Shown: one piece after another, positions 18,822 through 30,946 of the stretch
How positions within the stretch are numbered: position 1 is the first letter of the stretch
How the letters are laid out: the number at the start of each line of letters is the position of its first letter
Made by a program: the position numbers and the translations under genes
Notes under the pieces: generated by a model
Databases searched by the model: none
Told to the model about the DNA's origin: nothing
The model's input: only the letters and a program-made list of their open reading frames with translations
Source of the DNA: Flavobacteriaceae bacterium
GTDB lineage: Bacteria; Bacteroidota; Bacteroidia; Flavobacteriales; Flavobacteriaceae
Assembly (NCBI GenBank): GCA_002690805.1
Contig: NZFW01000024.1
Coordinates: forward strand, 12,231 to 76,230
Length of the DNA: 64,000 nucleotides
Reading direction: 5' to 3'

Positions 18822-20275
18822 ACCAATCTTTAAAAAATATTTTGTATAAAGTTCAAATACTTGCAATATCGGGTCCTACAGATCAGAAAATATCTAATGT
18901 TGAATTAGATTCGAGAAATATTAAAAAAAATAATTTATTTGTTGCATTACCTGGAATAAATTCTGATGGTCATAATTATATAGAAGACTCCATAAAAAAT
19001 GGGGCAAAAGCAACTGTTTGTTTAAAATTTCCAGATTATTTACATAAAGGTCATACATATATAAAAGTATCAGATGTAAAAAAAGCTTTAACAATTATAT
19101 CTGGAAATTTTTTTGATCATCCATCAAGTAAACTAAAATTAATTGGAATTACTGGTACGAACGGAAAGACAACAATATCTAATCTTTTATTTCAATTGTT
19201 TAATAATCAAAATAGAAAGGCTGGCTTAATTTCAACCATTAATATAAAATATAGTAAAAAAGTAATTCCATCTACTCATACAACTCCCGACATAAATACC
19301 ATCAACTATTTTTTATATAAAATGCTTGAAAAAAAAATCAAATATTGTTTTATTGAAGTTTCATCACATGGTATTTCTCAGGGAAGAATAGAAGGACTTA
19401 ATTTTTATGGTGCTGTTTTTACAAACTTAACTCATGATCATTTAGATTATCATAAAACCTTCAAAAATTATAGAAATACTAAAAAGGCACTTTTTGATGG
19501 ACTCTCTAAGTCAGCATTTTCATTAGTTAATTCTGATGATAAAAATGCAATATTCATGCAACAGAATACATTATCAAAGAAATTCCGATATGGAATAAAT
19601 AATTTTGCAGATTTCAATTTAAAAATACTGGAATGTCAATTTGATGGGATGTTAATTAAAATCGATAATGAAGAGGTTTGGACAAATTTGATAGGAAACT
19701 TCAATGCATCTAATTTATTGGCAGTATACAGTGTTTCAATGCTTCTTGGTTTATCTAAAAGAGAAACTTTAATATGTATTAGTAATTTGAAAAATGTTGC
19801 TGGCAGATTTCAGTCTTTTCAATTTGAAAAAAAAGGGTTGGTTATAATTGATTACGCACATACTCCAAATGCTTTAGAGAATGTTATTGACACGATTAAT
19901 AAAATTAGGACAAAAAACGAGAACCTTATTACAATAATTGGATGTGGAGGAGATAGAGATCAGGAAAAAAGAAAGTTGATGGGAAGAATTGCTTCTGAAA
20001 AAAGTGATAAAGTTATTTTCACTTCAGATAACCCAAGGAATGAAGATCCTAATAATATAATTGATCAAATGAAGGAAGGAGTAATACCGGAGCATTTTCA
20101 TAAGGTTATATCTGTTGTGGAAAGAGAAAAGGCAATTAAAACTTCAAAAGATATTGCTAAAAAATCAGATATTATTTTGATAGCTGGAAAAGGGCATGAA
20201 TTATATCAGGAAATTTCAAACTCTCGAATTCCTTTTGACGACTTTCTGATTGCAAAAAAATATTTTAATAATTAA
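18818..20275 (+). CDS. murE: UDP-N-acetylmuramoyl-L-alanyl-D-glutamate--2,6-diaminopimelate ligase MurE
   Basis: [43 protein letters not shown] (meso-DAP-type motif). Confidence 0.96.
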   Translation: MNQSLKNILYKVQILAISGPTDQKISNVELDSRNIKKNNLFVALPGINSDGHNYIEDSIKNGAKATVCLKFPDYLHKGHTYIKVSDVKKALTIISGNFFDHPSSKLKLIGITGTNGKTTISNLLFQLFNNQNRKAGLISTINIKYSKKVIPSTHTTPDINTINYFLYKMLEKKIKYCFIEVSSHGISQGRIEGLNFYGAVFTNLTHDHLDYHKTFKNYRNTKKALFDGLSKSAFSLVNSDDKNAIFMQQNTLSKKFRYGINNFADFNLKILECQFDGMLIKIDNEEVWTNLIGNFNASNLLAVYSVSMLLGLSKRETLICISNLKNVAGRFQSFQFEKKGLVIIDYAHTPNALENVIDTINKIRTKNENLITIIGCGGDRDQEKRKLMGRIASEKSDKVIFTSDNPRNEDPNNIIDQMKEGVIPEHFHKVISVVEREKAIKTSKDIAKKSDIILIAGKGHELYQEISNSRIPFDDFLIAKKYFNN

Positions 20276-20279
20276 AGAT

Positions 20280-21500
20280 ATGCTTTATTACTTATTTGAG
20301 TTTCTTGACTTTAAATTTCACTTTCCAGGATCTGGATTGTATCAGTTTTTATCGTTTAGAGCAGCAATGGCAATGATTATTTCTTTGTCTTTCTCTTTGG
20401 TGTTTGGACAAAAAATAATTAATTACTTATCCAGGTTACAGATAGGAGAACCAATTAGAGATTTAGGTCTGAAAGGTGAAAAAGAAAAATCAGGAACACC
20501 AACTATGGGAGGCTTAATTATTATCTTTTCTACCATAACCCCTGTAATTTTATTGGCAAAACTAGAAAATATCTATATAATAATTCTTCTTATTACTTCT
20601 TTATGGATGGGTATTATAGGTGGAATTGATGATTATATCAAAGTCTTTAAAAAAAATAAATCAGGTTTACAAGGCCGATTTAAAATTATAGGTCAAGTGA
20701 TTTTAGGGATTTTTATTGGATCTATATTATATTTTCATCCAGATGTAACAGTGAGGCAAGAATTAAAAATAAAGTCTATAAATACTACAAAAATTGAAAA
20801 TGTCTTTTCTGAACCAACCAAATCTTTCGTAACTAATATTCCATTAATAAAGGACAATGCTTTTAGTTATTCAACAATTATTTCTTGGATAGACAAAGAT
20901 TTTATTAATTATACATGGATAATTTTTATTCCTATAGTAATATTTATAATTACAGCTGTTTCTAACGCTGCCAATTTGACTGATGGATTGGATGGATTGT
21001 GTGCTGGTACTTCAGCAATAATTGTTTTTGTGTTAGGTATTTTTTCTTGGTTTTCAGGTAATTTTATTTTTGCTGACTATCTAAACATAATGTTTATACC
21101 TCAAGTCGGTGAAATAACAATTTTTATTGCATCCTTCTTAGGAGCATTAATAGGTTTTTTATGGTTTAACACTTTTCCTGCAAGTATTTTCATGGGAGAT
21201 ACAGGAAGTTTAACTATAGGCGCTATTATTGCTGTAATTGCTTTAATAGTTAGAAAAGAATTATTGATTCCATTATTATGTGGAATATTCTTTATTGAAA
21301 CTCTTTCTGTGTTAATCCAAGTAGCATATTTTAAATTCACAAAAAGAAAAACTGGAAATGGTAAAAGAGTATTCCTTATGTCTCCGATACACCACCATTT
21401 TCAAATTAAGGGTTATCATGAAAGTAAGATAGTTAATCGATTCTGGATTTTAGGAATTCTTTTTGCAATATTAACTATTGTCACATTAAAAATAAGATAA
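20280..21500 (+). CDS. mraY: Phospho-N-acetylmuramoyl-pentapeptide-transferase
   Basis: [46 protein letters not shown]. Confidence 0.96.
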   Translation: MLYYLFEFLDFKFHFPGSGLYQFLSFRAAMAMIISLSFSLVFGQKIINYLSRLQIGEPIRDLGLKGEKEKSGTPTMGGLIIIFSTITPVILLAKLENIYIIILLITSLWMGIIGGIDDYIKVFKKNKSGLQGRFKIIGQVILGIFIGSILYFHPDVTVRQELKIKSINTTKIENVFSEPTKSFVTNIPLIKDNAFSYSTIISWIDKDFINYTWIIFIPIVIFIITAVSNAANLTDGLDGLCAGTSAIIVFVLGIFSWFSGNFIFADYLNIMFIPQVGEITIFIASFLGALIGFLWFNTFPASIFMGDTGSLTIGAIIAVIALIVRKELLIPLLCGIFFIETLSVLIQVAYFKFTKRKTGNGKRVFLMSPIHHHFQIKGYHESKIVNRFWILGILFAILTIVTLKIR

Positions 21501-22841
21501 ATGAAAGTCAAGTGTCTTATTTTAGGAGGTGGGATAAGTGGTATTGGAACTGCTCAGCTTGCCATAAAGAATGGGTTTGATGTTTTTGTTTCAGACAATG
21601 GATTTTTAAAAGATGAAACAAAAGAAAAGTTTAAGACTTGGGGTGTTTCCTGGGAAGAGAATGTAAAAATATCAAGTTTTTTCCATAATACAGATTGGAT
21701 AATGAAAAGCCCTGGAATTTCAAATAGTTCAGAGTCTGTATTGTATGCAAAAAAATTAGGGATTCCTATTATTTCAGAAATTGAGTTTGCTTCAAGATAT
21801 ACAAATGCTAAAATAATTGGTATTACAGGTACTAATGGAAAGACTACTACTACTGAGTTAACTTATCATATTTTAAAAAATTCTGGATTTAACATAGGTA
21901 TAGCAGGAAATATTGGCAAAAGTTTTGCTCAACAAGTAGCTGAAAATTCTTATGAAATTTATGTTTTAGAATTAAGTAGTTTTCAGTTAGACGATATTGT
22001 TAATTTTTCTCCAGACATTGCAATTATAACAAATATTACTCCAGATCACTTAAATCGATATAACAATAATTTTGATGATTACATCAGTTCTAAATTAAAT
22101 ATATCCTCTAATCAAGATAAAGATCAATTTTTAATTATAAATGCAGATGATCCCATTCTAATGGAAGCAATTGAAAAAACTAAAATAGAAGCTGAAAAAC
22201 ACTATTTCGGCATTAATATGAAAGGAAACTCTACAACTTCATTAAAAAATGAAAGTATAAGGATTACAAATAAAAATAATAACTCTACTATGATTTCAGC
22301 CAAAACTTTTTCTTTAAAAGGAAGACATAATTTATTAAACGCAATGGCAGCTTCAACTGTTGCATCAATATTTAAAATAGATAAAAATAATATTCGTGAA
22401 AGTTTATCAAATTTCAGATGTTTACCTCATCGACTGGAACGTGTATTAACAATTCAAGGTGTTAATTATATAAATGATTCAAAGGCAACAAATATTAATT
22501 CGGTCTTCTATGCACTTGAAACATTAAATACCAAAGTAGTGTGGATTGCAGGTGGAGTTGACAAAGGTAATGACTACGAACAGCTTTTACCTTTGGTTAG
22601 AGAAAAAATTAAAGCCATTATTTGTTTAGGGAAAAACAATAAAAGATTAGTTGAGGCATTTCATGATATAACTGATGTTATAGTTGAAACTCAGTCTATG
22701 AAAGAAGCAGTAAAAATAGCACACAATCTTTCTAAAAAAAAGGAAACAGTTTTATTGTCTCCTGCATGTGCGAGTTTTGATTTATTTGAAAACTTTGAGG
22801 ATCGTGGTAATCAATTTAAAAAAGCGGTGAGAAGTTTATGA
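21501..22841 (+). CDS. murD: UDP-N-acetylmuramoylalanine--D-glutamate ligase
   Basis: [49 protein letters not shown]. Confidence 0.96.
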   Translation: MKVKCLILGGGISGIGTAQLAIKNGFDVFVSDNGFLKDETKEKFKTWGVSWEENVKISSFFHNTDWIMKSPGISNSSESVLYAKKLGIPIISEIEFASRYTNAKIIGITGTNGKTTTTELTYHILKNSGFNIGIAGNIGKSFAQQVAENSYEIYVLELSSFQLDDIVNFSPDIAIITNITPDHLNRYNNNFDDYISSKLNISSNQDKDQFLIINADDPILMEAIEKTKIEAEKHYFGINMKGNSTTSLKNESIRITNKNNNSTMISAKTFSLKGRHNLLNAMAASTVASIFKIDKNNIRESLSNFRCLPHRLERVLTIQGVNYINDSKATNINSVFYALETLNTKVVWIAGGVDKGNDYEQLLPLVREKIKAIICLGKNNKRLVEAFHDITDVIVETQSMKEAVKIAHNLSKKKETVLLSPACASFDLFENFEDRGNQFKKAVRSL

Positions 22842-24037
22842 GTTTAGGATCAGATAAATTATGGATTGAAGGAGATAAGGTTTTATGGTGCATAATAGCT
22901 TTACTTGCTATTTTTTCATTTCTTCCAGTTTTTAGTGCAAGTTCAAATTTAGCTTATGTCCTTGGAAAGGGAACACCTTTGGGGTATTTACTTAAACACT
23001 TTGTGATAATGTCATTGGGGTTCGTTCTTTTATATGCTGTTCATAAAATTCCTTTTTCATTTTTTAAAGGGATTTCAATTTTAATGATGCCAATTGTTTT
23101 TATTTTACTTATTTATACTGCTTCACAAGGAAAAATAATTAGTGGTGCAAATGCAAATAGATGGATTGAAATTCCATTAATTGGATTAAGTTTTCAAACT
23201 TCAACACTAGCTTCAATAATTTTAATGATTTATGTTGCTCATTATCTGTCAAAAACTAATCAAAGTTTTTTAAATTTCAAAAGTTCCTTTTGGTTACTTT
23301 GGATCCCAGTTCTTTCAATTGTCATGTTAATTTTTCCTTCAAATTTTTCAACTGCAGCTATACTTTTTTTCATGATAATTATTCAAATGTTTATCGGAGG
23401 ATACCCAATAAGGCATCTTTTTTATATTTTTATTTCAGGATTTATTATTTCATTAATTTTCTTTTTAAGTGTAAGGTCATTCCCAAATATAATTCCAAAT
23501 AGAGTTGATACGTGGATAAGTAGAATTGATAATTTTCGATCTGGAACTGTTGATGGAAATTACCAAATTGAACGTGCTAAAATTGCTATTGCTTCAGGAG
23601 GTATATATGGCAAAGGAGCAGGGAAAAGTGTAATGAAAAATTTCTTACCACAAAGTTCTTCCGATTTTATATTTTCAATTATAATTGAAGAATATGGAAT
23701 GTTAGGGGGTATAATATTAATTTTTCTTTACATACTTTTACTTTTTAGAATTATTGTCATTGTTCATAAAACTTCTAGTTTGTTTGGTAAACTTTTAGTT
23801 GTTGGTCTAGGTTTTCCAATTATTTTTCAAGCATTTATAAATATTGCAGTTAATGTTCAATTATTACCTGTAACTGGTCAAACACTTCCTTTGTTGAGTA
23901 GTGGAGGTACATCTGCATGGATGACATTTATTTCCTTGGGAGTTATTTTAAGTGTGAGTGCCTCAATTAAAAAAAGTAATCAAGAGAATTCAACAAATAA
24001 TATTAACCCTTTAGTTGTTTTAGGTGAAGACAAATAA
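22838..24037 (+). CDS. ftsW: FtsW/SEDS-family peptidoglycan polymerase
   Basis: FSASSNLAY, GANANRWIEIP, QSSSDFIFSIIIEEYGMLGG, LPLLSSGGTSAWM. Confidence 0.95.
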   Translation: MSLGSDKLWIEGDKVLWCIIALLAIFSFLPVFSASSNLAYVLGKGTPLGYLLKHFVIMSLGFVLLYAVHKIPFSFFKGISILMMPIVFILLIYTASQGKIISGANANRWIEIPLIGLSFQTSTLASIILMIYVAHYLSKTNQSFLNFKSSFWLLWIPVLSIVMLIFPSNFSTAAILFFMIIIQMFIGGYPIRHLFYIFISGFIISLIFFLSVRSFPNIIPNRVDTWISRIDNFRSGTVDGNYQIERAKIAIASGGIYGKGAGKSVMKNFLPQSSSDFIFSIIIEEYGMLGGIILIFLYILLLFRIIVIVHKTSSLFGKLLVVGLGFPIIFQAFINIAVNVQLLPVTGQTLPLLSSGGTSAWMTFISLGVILSVSASIKKSNQENSTNNINPLVVLGEDK

Positions 24038-25118
24038 ATACATTATTTCATGTGGAGGAACTGGAGGGCATATTTTCCCTGCAATATCTATCGCTAATAA
24101 AATTAAAGAAAAAGATCCAAAATCATCCATTTTATTTGTTGGCTCATCTAGTAAAATGGAAATGAGCAAAGTGCCAGAATCAGGATATAAAATTATTGGT
24201 TTACCCATAAAGGGCTTTAATCGTTCATTTCCTTTAAAAAATATTTTTCTTCCATTTAGGATTTTTTATAGTCTTTTAAAATCATTAACAGTCATTTTTA
24301 ATTTTAAGCCTGATGTTGTTATTGGAACCGGAGGTTATGCCAGTGGGCCGATTGTATTTATTTCTCAAATTTTAGGATATCCTACTTTAATTCAAGAACA
24401 AAATTCGTATCCAGGAATAACAAATAAAATTCTTGGAAAGAGGGCAAAAACTATTGCTGTAGCTTATCCGGATATGGAAAAATATTTTATGAAAGAAAAA
24501 ATTGTTCTTACTGGAAATCCAGTAAGAACGGATATTATTAATAGTAAAATAACAAAGTTAGAGTCTAAATTATTTTTCAATTTAGACCCAAAAAAACCTA
24601 CAATTGGTATCATAGGAGGCAGTTTGGGAGCTCTTAAGATCAATCAAATAATTTGCAATAATATTAGTTTTTTAAATAAGAATGGATTTCAAGTGATATG
24701 GCAATGTGGTAAACTTTATTATAAAAGTTATAAAGTCTATGATTGTAATAATATTAAAGTTGTTCCATTCATTAGTAAGATGAATTATTTTTATAAAGCT
24801 ATTGATATATTGATTTCTAGATCTGGTGCTTCAACTATTTCAGAAATCTGCTTAACTGGTACTCCATCAATTCTGATTCCATCTCCAAACGTGGCTGCAA
24901 ACCATCAGTACTTTAATGCAATGGAACTTTATAAAAAACAACTATCCGAAATAATAGAAGAGAAAGATTTAGAAAGAGATTTTAGAAAAATTTTAAAAAG
25001 CTTTTGGCTTAATAATTCTCTGAGAAACAAAATTAAAATTGATTTAAAAAAATTATCTAAACCTAATGCTACTGATAAAATTGTAGAACATATTAAAACA
25101 TATACAATTGAAAAATAA
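24024..25118 (+). CDS. murG: MurG (UDP-GlcNAc transferase), GTG start overlapping ftsW
   Basis: ISCGGTGGHIFPAISIA, GTGGYASGPIVF, QEQNSYPGITNK, GGSLGALKIN, SRSGASTISEI. Confidence 0.96.
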   Translation: MKTNKYIISCGGTGGHIFPAISIANKIKEKDPKSSILFVGSSSKMEMSKVPESGYKIIGLPIKGFNRSFPLKNIFLPFRIFYSLLKSLTVIFNFKPDVVIGTGGYASGPIVFISQILGYPTLIQEQNSYPGITNKILGKRAKTIAVAYPDMEKYFMKEKIVLTGNPVRTDIINSKITKLESKLFFNLDPKKPTIGIIGGSLGALKINQIICNNISFLNKNGFQVIWQCGKLYYKSYKVYDCNNIKVVPFISKMNYFYKAIDILISRSGASTISEICLTGTPSILIPSPNVAANHQYFNAMELYKKQLSEIIEEKDLERDFRKILKSFWLNNSLRNKIKIDLKKLSKPNATDKIVEHIKTYTIEK

Positions 25119-26433
25119 AAAAACATTTTTTCTAATTGGAGTTGGAGGTATTGGAATGTCCTCAATTGCTCAACACCTAATTTTTAAAGGTTATAATGTA
25201 TTTGGCTATGACAGAAGCTCTTCTAGTATAACCGACCTATTAGAAGAAAAGGGAGTGTTGATTACCTTTTCTCATTCGGTTAATTATTTGATTAAAGGGT
25301 ATAAGGTTGATAATATAAAAGTTATTTATTCTGCTGCTATTAAAATTAATCATCCAGTTTTTAAGTTTTTTATTGATAGAGGATGTGTCCCAATAAAACG
25401 ATCTGTTTTTTTGGCATCACTAGTTAATGAAACTGAATCTTTTGCAGTTGCAGGTACTCATGGAAAAACAACAACTAGTGCAATTCTAACTCATATTTTT
25501 AAAAAAACAGATACTTCTTTTTCCTCATTTGTTGGAGGAGTTATGCTTCCAGATAAGACAAATTATATACATAATGGATTTGATAAAACTATAGTTGAAG
25601 CCGATGAATTTGACAGATCATTTTTAAATCTTAAGCCGCATTTTGCATGCATTACTTCTATTGATGCAGATCATTTAGATATTTATAAGAATCATGGTCA
25701 GCTCAAAGAGGCATTCATTGACTTTTCTAAAAAAGTTCAAAATAAACTAATACTTCATCATTCGATACCAATTGATGGAATTTCATACGGATTAAATACT
25801 AACGCTGATTATGAATTTAAAAATATTAATCAAACAAAAGATGGATATTTTGTTGACCTTAAAACCCCTAATGAATATGTTTCAAAGATTTTTTGTAAAG
25901 TTTTGGGAAAATATAATTTAGAAAATATGTTGGCTGCACTTGCTTTGGCTGATCAGTCAGGCAAACCTTTAGTTAAAATTATTCAATCTTTGGGTTCTTT
26001 TCATGGTATTTTGAGAAGAATGAATAGCTATAATTTAGATGGTAAAATAATTATTGATGATTATGCTCATCACCCTACAGAAATTGCTTCTGTCCACAAA
26101 GCTTTAAGAGAAAAATATCCAGATTCATTTATTGAAGCTGTTTTTCAGCCTCATTTATTTTCAAGAACAAGAGATTTTATGAATGATTTTGCTTATCAAT
26201 TATCAAAATTTGATAGTGTTAAATTGATGAAAATTTATCCAGCAAGAGAAGCTCCAATTAAAGGAATTAATAGTGAAAAAATTCTTAAAAAAATCACTAC
26301 AAAAGCTTCATTATTAGAAAGGAAAAATTTTAATAAAAATTTGGATTTAACTAAAGCTGATGTGATTGCTATTTTGGGAGCAGGAAGTATTGGAAATAAT
26401 ATCAGTGAATACATAAAAGAAAAGTTAGTTTAA
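25108..26433 (+). CDS. murC: UDP-N-acetylmuramate--L-alanine ligase, TTG start
   Basis: FLIGVGGIGMSSIAQHL, AGTHGKTTTSAIL, EADEFDRSFL, DDYAHHPTEI. Confidence 0.96.
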   Translation: MKNKKTFFLIGVGGIGMSSIAQHLIFKGYNVFGYDRSSSSITDLLEEKGVLITFSHSVNYLIKGYKVDNIKVIYSAAIKINHPVFKFFIDRGCVPIKRSVFLASLVNETESFAVAGTHGKTTTSAILTHIFKKTDTSFSSFVGGVMLPDKTNYIHNGFDKTIVEADEFDRSFLNLKPHFACITSIDADHLDIYKNHGQLKEAFIDFSKKVQNKLILHHSIPIDGISYGLNTNADYEFKNINQTKDGYFVDLKTPNEYVSKIFCKVLGKYNLENMLAALALADQSGKPLVKIIQSLGSFHGILRRMNSYNLDGKIIIDDYAHHPTEIASVHKALREKYPDSFIEAVFQPHLFSRTRDFMNDFAYQLSKFDSVKLMKIYPAREAPIKGINSEKILKKITTKASLLERKNFNKNLDLTKADVIAILGAGSIGNNISEYIKEKLV

Positions 26434-27137
26434 TGATAAATGATAAGTTATTTTTTGGATTAAGCACTGTTTTTTTGATATCAGTAATATCAATTTCCCA
26501 TGTTCAATTTTTCAATAGTAACGAACAAAAATCAAATATTTTATTTGAAATTGATAAATCAAAATTTTTGAGTGAATCTCTAGTTAATAAATTGTTAAAA
26601 CAAAAGATTGGCAATAAAGAAAAACAATCAAATCTTAAACTAGATTTGAATAGTATTGAGAATTTTTTGGAGAAAACACCCGAAATTCATAATGCTGAGG
26701 TTTTTCTGAATACTAATAAAAATATTAATGTTAAAATTTTAGAAACTTCTCCGATATTAAGAATTGAAAATAATGGGTTTTATATAGATTCTTTTGGTGT
26801 TAAGATACCTCTTTCAAATAATTATGTTGCTAAAGTTCCAATTTTTAGTGGAGTTTTTAGAGAGTATATGATTAATGACTTGGTAGGATTGTCTAAGAAT
26901 CTAATTAATGACAATTATTTGAAAGATGAATTTGTTGAAGTATGGGATGAAAAAGAAGGTTATGCTATGAGACTCCGAAATTTTGATTTTGAAGTTTTTG
27001 TAGGTAGAGTAAAGAATATGAATAATAAAATACAGAAATTGAAAGGCTTTTGTGCTTATACGATTGAGAATAAGTTTAAAAAACAACCTAAAAGAATTGA
27101 TTTGACAATCTCAGATCAAATTGTTTCAACAAACTAA
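26433..27137 (+). CDS. ftsQ: Cell division protein FtsQ/DivIB
   Basis: N-terminal TM, POTRA-like IENFLEKTPEIHNAEVF, position between murC and ftsA. Confidence 0.88.
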   Translation: MINDKLFFGLSTVFLISVISISHVQFFNSNEQKSNILFEIDKSKFLSESLVNKLLKQKIGNKEKQSNLKLDLNSIENFLEKTPEIHNAEVFLNTNKNINVKILETSPILRIENNGFYIDSFGVKIPLSNNYVAKVPIFSGVFREYMINDLVGLSKNLINDNYLKDEFVEVWDEKEGYAMRLRNFDFEVFVGRVKNMNNKIQKLKGFCAYTIENKFKKQPKRIDLTISDQIVSTN

Positions 27138-27142
27138 AGAAA

Positions 27143-28459
27143 ATGGATAAAAATACTTCAGTAGGATTAGATATTGGTACAACAAAAATTGTTGCTATGG
27201 TTGGTGTTAAAAATGAATTTGACAAAGTTGAGGTTTTAGGAGTTGGAAAGTCGGAGAGTATTGGTGTCCATAGAGGAGTTGTTAATAATATTACACAAAC
27301 AATTCAATCAATAATTAAAGCAGTTGAGGAAGCAAAAGTTGCATCGGGATCTGAAATAGAGGAGGTTGTAGTTGGTATTGCCGGCCAGCATATCAGAAGC
27401 TTGCAGCATAGTGACTATATAACAAGAGATAGCCCGGAAAAAGTTATTAATGAAAATGATATTGAAAGACTAATTCAACAAGTTTATAAGTTAGTTATGT
27501 TACCAGGTGAAGAAATTATACATGTTCTTCCACAAGAATATAAAGTCGATGGACAAGCAGAAATTAAAGAGCCAATTGGTATGTATGGAGGAAGGCTTGA
27601 GGCTAACTTTCATGTAGTTGTTGGACAAGTTTCATCGATTAGAAATATTGGAAGATGTATAAAAAGTTCTGGTTTAAAAATGGCAAATATAACACTAGAA
27701 CCCCTTGCTTCATCAAATGCAGTTTTAAGTATTGATGAAAAGGAGGCTGGTGTAGCTTTAATTGATATTGGAGGAGGAACAACAGATTTGGCAATTTTTA
27801 AAGATGGAATAATAAGACATACTGCCGTAATACCTTTTGGAGGAAATGTAATTACTGAGGATATTAAAGAAGGATGTTCTATCATTGAAAAGCAAGCAGA
27901 ACTTTTAAAAATTAAATTTGGTTCTGCATGGCCAGGGGAAAATAAGGATACTGAAATTGTTTCTATTCCAGGTCTTAGAGGTCGAGATCCAAAAGAAATT
28001 TCTCTTAAAACTTTATCAAAAATTATTAATGCCAGAATAGTTGAGATTATAGAGCAAGTTTTTCTTGAAATTAAAAATTACGGACATAGTGAACAAAAAA
28101 ATAAACTTATAGCAGGGATTGTTCTTACTGGAGGAGGAAGTCAACTAAAACATCTTAAACAACTAGTTGAATATATAACAGGAATGGATACCAGAATTGG
28201 ATATCCTGGAGAACATTTAGCTGGAGATTCAAATAAAAATACAAGTCCAATGTTTTCAACTGCAGTTGGACTATTAATGAATGCACTTGATGATATAAAC
28301 TACTCAAAAGATGAAGAAAATAGTAAAGGAGATTTTGATGAAAACCAACCACTTAGCGCAGAAAATAATAGTGAAATAAAAATAGATAAATCGATTTCCA
28401 AAAAGTCAATTTTTGATAAATGGGTCGAAAAGTTTAAAGATTTTTTAGACAATGCATAA
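27143..28459 (+). CDS. ftsA: Cell division protein FtsA
   Basis: SVGLDIGTTKIVAMVG, LIDIGGGTTDLAIFKDG, GIVLTGGGSQLKHL. Confidence 0.97.
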   Translation: MDKNTSVGLDIGTTKIVAMVGVKNEFDKVEVLGVGKSESIGVHRGVVNNITQTIQSIIKAVEEAKVASGSEIEEVVVGIAGQHIRSLQHSDYITRDSPEKVINENDIERLIQQVYKLVMLPGEEIIHVLPQEYKVDGQAEIKEPIGMYGGRLEANFHVVVGQVSSIRNIGRCIKSSGLKMANITLEPLASSNAVLSIDEKEAGVALIDIGGGTTDLAIFKDGIIRHTAVIPFGGNVITEDIKEGCSIIEKQAELLKIKFGSAWPGENKDTEIVSIPGLRGRDPKEISLKTLSKIINARIVEIIEQVFLEIKNYGHSEQKNKLIAGIVLTGGGSQLKHLKQLVEYITGMDTRIGYPGEHLAGDSNKNTSPMFSTAVGLLMNALDDINYSKDEENSKGDFDENQPLSAENNSEIKIDKSISKKSIFDKWVEKFKDFLDNA

Positions 28460-28473
28460 TTTAATTAATACTC

Positions 28474-30327
28474 ATGGATAGAGAAAATAGCACAAATTTT
28501 AGTTTTGATTTGCCAAAAAATAAAAGTAATCTAATAAAAGTTATAGGAGTCGGAGGAGGAGGAAGTAATGCAATCAATTATATGTTCAAACAGGGAATTA
28601 ATGGAGTTGATTTTGTTGTATGTAATACAGACGCTCAAGCTTTGAATGAAAGTCCTGTTCCGATTAAAATTCAATTAGGTGCAAGCTTAACTGAAGGTTT
28701 AGGTGCAGGAGCAAACCCTGATGTTGGAGCTGAAGCTGCTCAAGAAAGTTATGAGGATATTAAAAGTCTTTTGAACACTCAGACTAAAATGATTTTTATC
28801 ACAGCTGGTATGGGAGGTGGAACTGGAACAGGAGCTGCTCCAATAATTGCACGAATGGCAAAAGAACTAGATATTTTAACTGTTGGAATTGTTACTATGC
28901 CCTTTCAATTTGAAGGAAAAATAAGAATAGACCAAGCTCAAAAAGGATTAGAAAAAATAAAATCAGAAGTTGATTCTTTAGTAGTTATAAATAATAATAA
29001 ATTGAGGGAGGTATTCGGAAATCTTGGATTTAAAGCAGGGTTTTCAAAGGCCGATGAGGTTCTGTCAAAAGCAGCTAGGGGAATTGCTGAGGTCATAACT
29101 CATCACTACACACAAAATATTGATCTTAAAGATGCTAAAACTGTTCTATCAAATAGTGGATCTGCAATAATGGGTTCTGGAACAGCAAGTGGGACAAACA
29201 GAGCACAGGAGGCAATTATTAAAGCATTAGATTCTCCGTTATTAAATGATAATAAAATAACTGGCAGTAAAAATGTATTATTACTAATAGTATCTGGGTC
29301 AGAAGAAATAACAATTGATGAAATTGGAGAGATTAATGACTACATTCAATCTGAAGCTGGAAATAATACAAATATTATTATGGGTGTAGGCGAAGATGAA
29401 GAATTAGAGAATGAAATATCAGTTACTATTATTGCAACTGGGTTCAATATAGATCAACAAAATGAGATAGTTAATACAGAAACAAAAAAAGTAATTCATA
29501 CCCTCGAGGAGGATCAAAAAATGGAACATATTCTTATTTCAAATGATGAAAAAAAAGTTCTAAATTCAATAGATAGTTCTGAAGAGTTAAAGTATGAAAT
29601 ATCAATTGAAAACAGCACGGATAATAAAAGATTCAATTTGCTTATCACAGATGAAATTAGAGATATAGATGTTATATTTGAAGAGGTTAATTACGATAAT
29701 ACTATTACAAAAGATGTCATGAAAACTTCCGAATTAGAATTTGTCACTGATGATAATATCATAGATGAATTTGAGGGAGATTTCATAATTAATGAGTTGT
29801 CCCAGGAGGTTCAAGACATAGAAGTTATAGAGGAAGAGTTAATAGACGCTGATAAAGAAAATCAAATAACTTTTGATTTCGGAATACCAAATAGTAGAAT
29901 AGAAAGCATAGATAGTAAATTAACAAATTTAAATAATTCTGATGTTGATATAAATAAAGATGAGATATTTATTGATTCAGATAAAAGTCAGTTTTCAGAA
30001 CTATTTAATATTGAAGTTAATGACCCCGAAGTAGTTAATCCTAAAAAAACTAATGAAGAAAACCCTTTTGATAAAACATTAAGTGAAACCGCATCAATAG
30101 AAAATAAAAAAAGAATGGTTCAATTGAAAAAATTTAATTATTCTTTTAAAAACAATTTAAATAAAATTGATGACTTAGAAAAAGAGCCAGCATATAAAAG
30201 ACATGGCTTGAAACTAGATCAAGAGGATAATACTTCAAATGAAACAAAATTAATTATTGAAACTGATGATAATGATGAGATTCAATTAAAGTCCAATAAT
30301 TCTTTTTTACATGATAACGTTGATTAA
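28474..30327 (+). CDS. ftsZ: Cell division protein FtsZ with long acidic C-terminal linker
   Basis: [29 protein letters not shown]-terminal [11 protein letters not shown] and [10 protein letters not shown]. Confidence 0.98.
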   Translation: MDRENSTNFSFDLPKNKSNLIKVIGVGGGGSNAINYMFKQGINGVDFVVCNTDAQALNESPVPIKIQLGASLTEGLGAGANPDVGAEAAQESYEDIKSLLNTQTKMIFITAGMGGGTGTGAAPIIARMAKELDILTVGIVTMPFQFEGKIRIDQAQKGLEKIKSEVDSLVVINNNKLREVFGNLGFKAGFSKADEVLSKAARGIAEVITHHYTQNIDLKDAKTVLSNSGSAIMGSGTASGTNRAQEAIIKALDSPLLNDNKITGSKNVLLLIVSGSEEITIDEIGEINDYIQSEAGNNTNIIMGVGEDEELENEISVTIIATGFNIDQQNEIVNTETKKVIHTLEEDQKMEHILISNDEKKVLNSIDSSEELKYEISIENSTDNKRFNLLITDEIRDIDVIFEEVNYDNTITKDVMKTSELEFVTDDNIIDEFEGDFIINELSQEVQDIEVIEEELIDADKENQITFDFGIPNSRIESIDSKLTNLNNSDVDINKDEIFIDSDKSQFSELFNIEVNDPEVVNPKKTNEENPFDKTLSETASIENKKRMVQLKKFNYSFKNNLNKIDDLEKEPAYKRHGLKLDQEDNTSNETKLIIETDDNDEIQLKSNNSFLHDNVD

Positions 30328-30345
30328 ATTTGTAAAAATAAGAAC

Positions 30346-30792
30346 ATGTCATTAGAGAATAATATTTCAATTAAAATTAAAGAGGCTATGAAGTCAAAAG
30401 ATGTTCTTCGACTTGAGGCCTTAAGGGCAATTAAAACTTCTTTACTCTTATTAAAAACTGAGGACAGAAATAAAGAGGTTTCTGAGTCAGATGAAGTTTT
30501 AATGCTTCAAAAGTTGGTTAAGCAAAGAAAGGAAAGTGCGGCAATTTATAGAAAACAAAATAGAGTTGATTTAGCTGAGCCTGAGGAAGCTCAAGCAGGA
30601 GTAATTTCAGAATTTCTTCCAGAACAATTATCTGAATCAGAAATTGAAAAAATTGTGATCGAAACAATTAATAAAATTAGTGCTCAAGGAATGAAAGATA
30701 TGGGTAAAGTGATGGGAGTTCTGTCAGGAAAATTAGCTGGAAAAGCCGATGGAAAAACAATTTCTAGTATAGTTAGGCAAAAACTTTCATAA
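30346..30792 (+). CDS. GatB/YqeY domain-containing protein
   Basis: IKIKEAMKSKDVLRLEALRAIKTSLLL, RKESAAIYRKQNR, GKVMGVLSGKLAGKADGK. Confidence 0.93.
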   Translation: MSLENNISIKIKEAMKSKDVLRLEALRAIKTSLLLLKTEDRNKEVSESDEVLMLQKLVKQRKESAAIYRKQNRVDLAEPEEAQAGVISEFLPEQLSESEIEKIVIETINKISAQGMKDMGKVMGVLSGKLAGKADGKTISSIVRQKLS

Positions 30793-30804
30793 TATATTTA
30801 TGAT

Positions 30805-30878
30805 GGCCCAGTAGTTCAACTGGATAGAATATCAGATTTCGGCTCTGAGGGTTAGGGGTTCGAATCCTCTCTGGGTCA
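30805..30878 (+). tRNA. tRNA-Arg (anticodon TCG), CCA not encoded
   Basis: GGCCCAG/CTGGGTC acceptor, GTTC/GAAT D-stem, TCAGA-TTTCGGC-TCTGA anticodon arm, AGGGG-TTCGAAT-CCTCT T-arm. Confidence 0.93.
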
Positions 30879-30946
30879 CAATTTCAAAGAAATATTTATA
30901 GAGTTTTTTAATTATGTTTACATCCACTTTATTAGTAAAAATAAAT

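Noticed and set aside
28474-30327. FtsZ with ~300-residue acidic C-terminal extension as a novel fusion
   Set aside because: Long variable linkers followed by EPAYKR...-type and [10 protein letters not shown]-type tails are usual for flavobacterial FtsZ.
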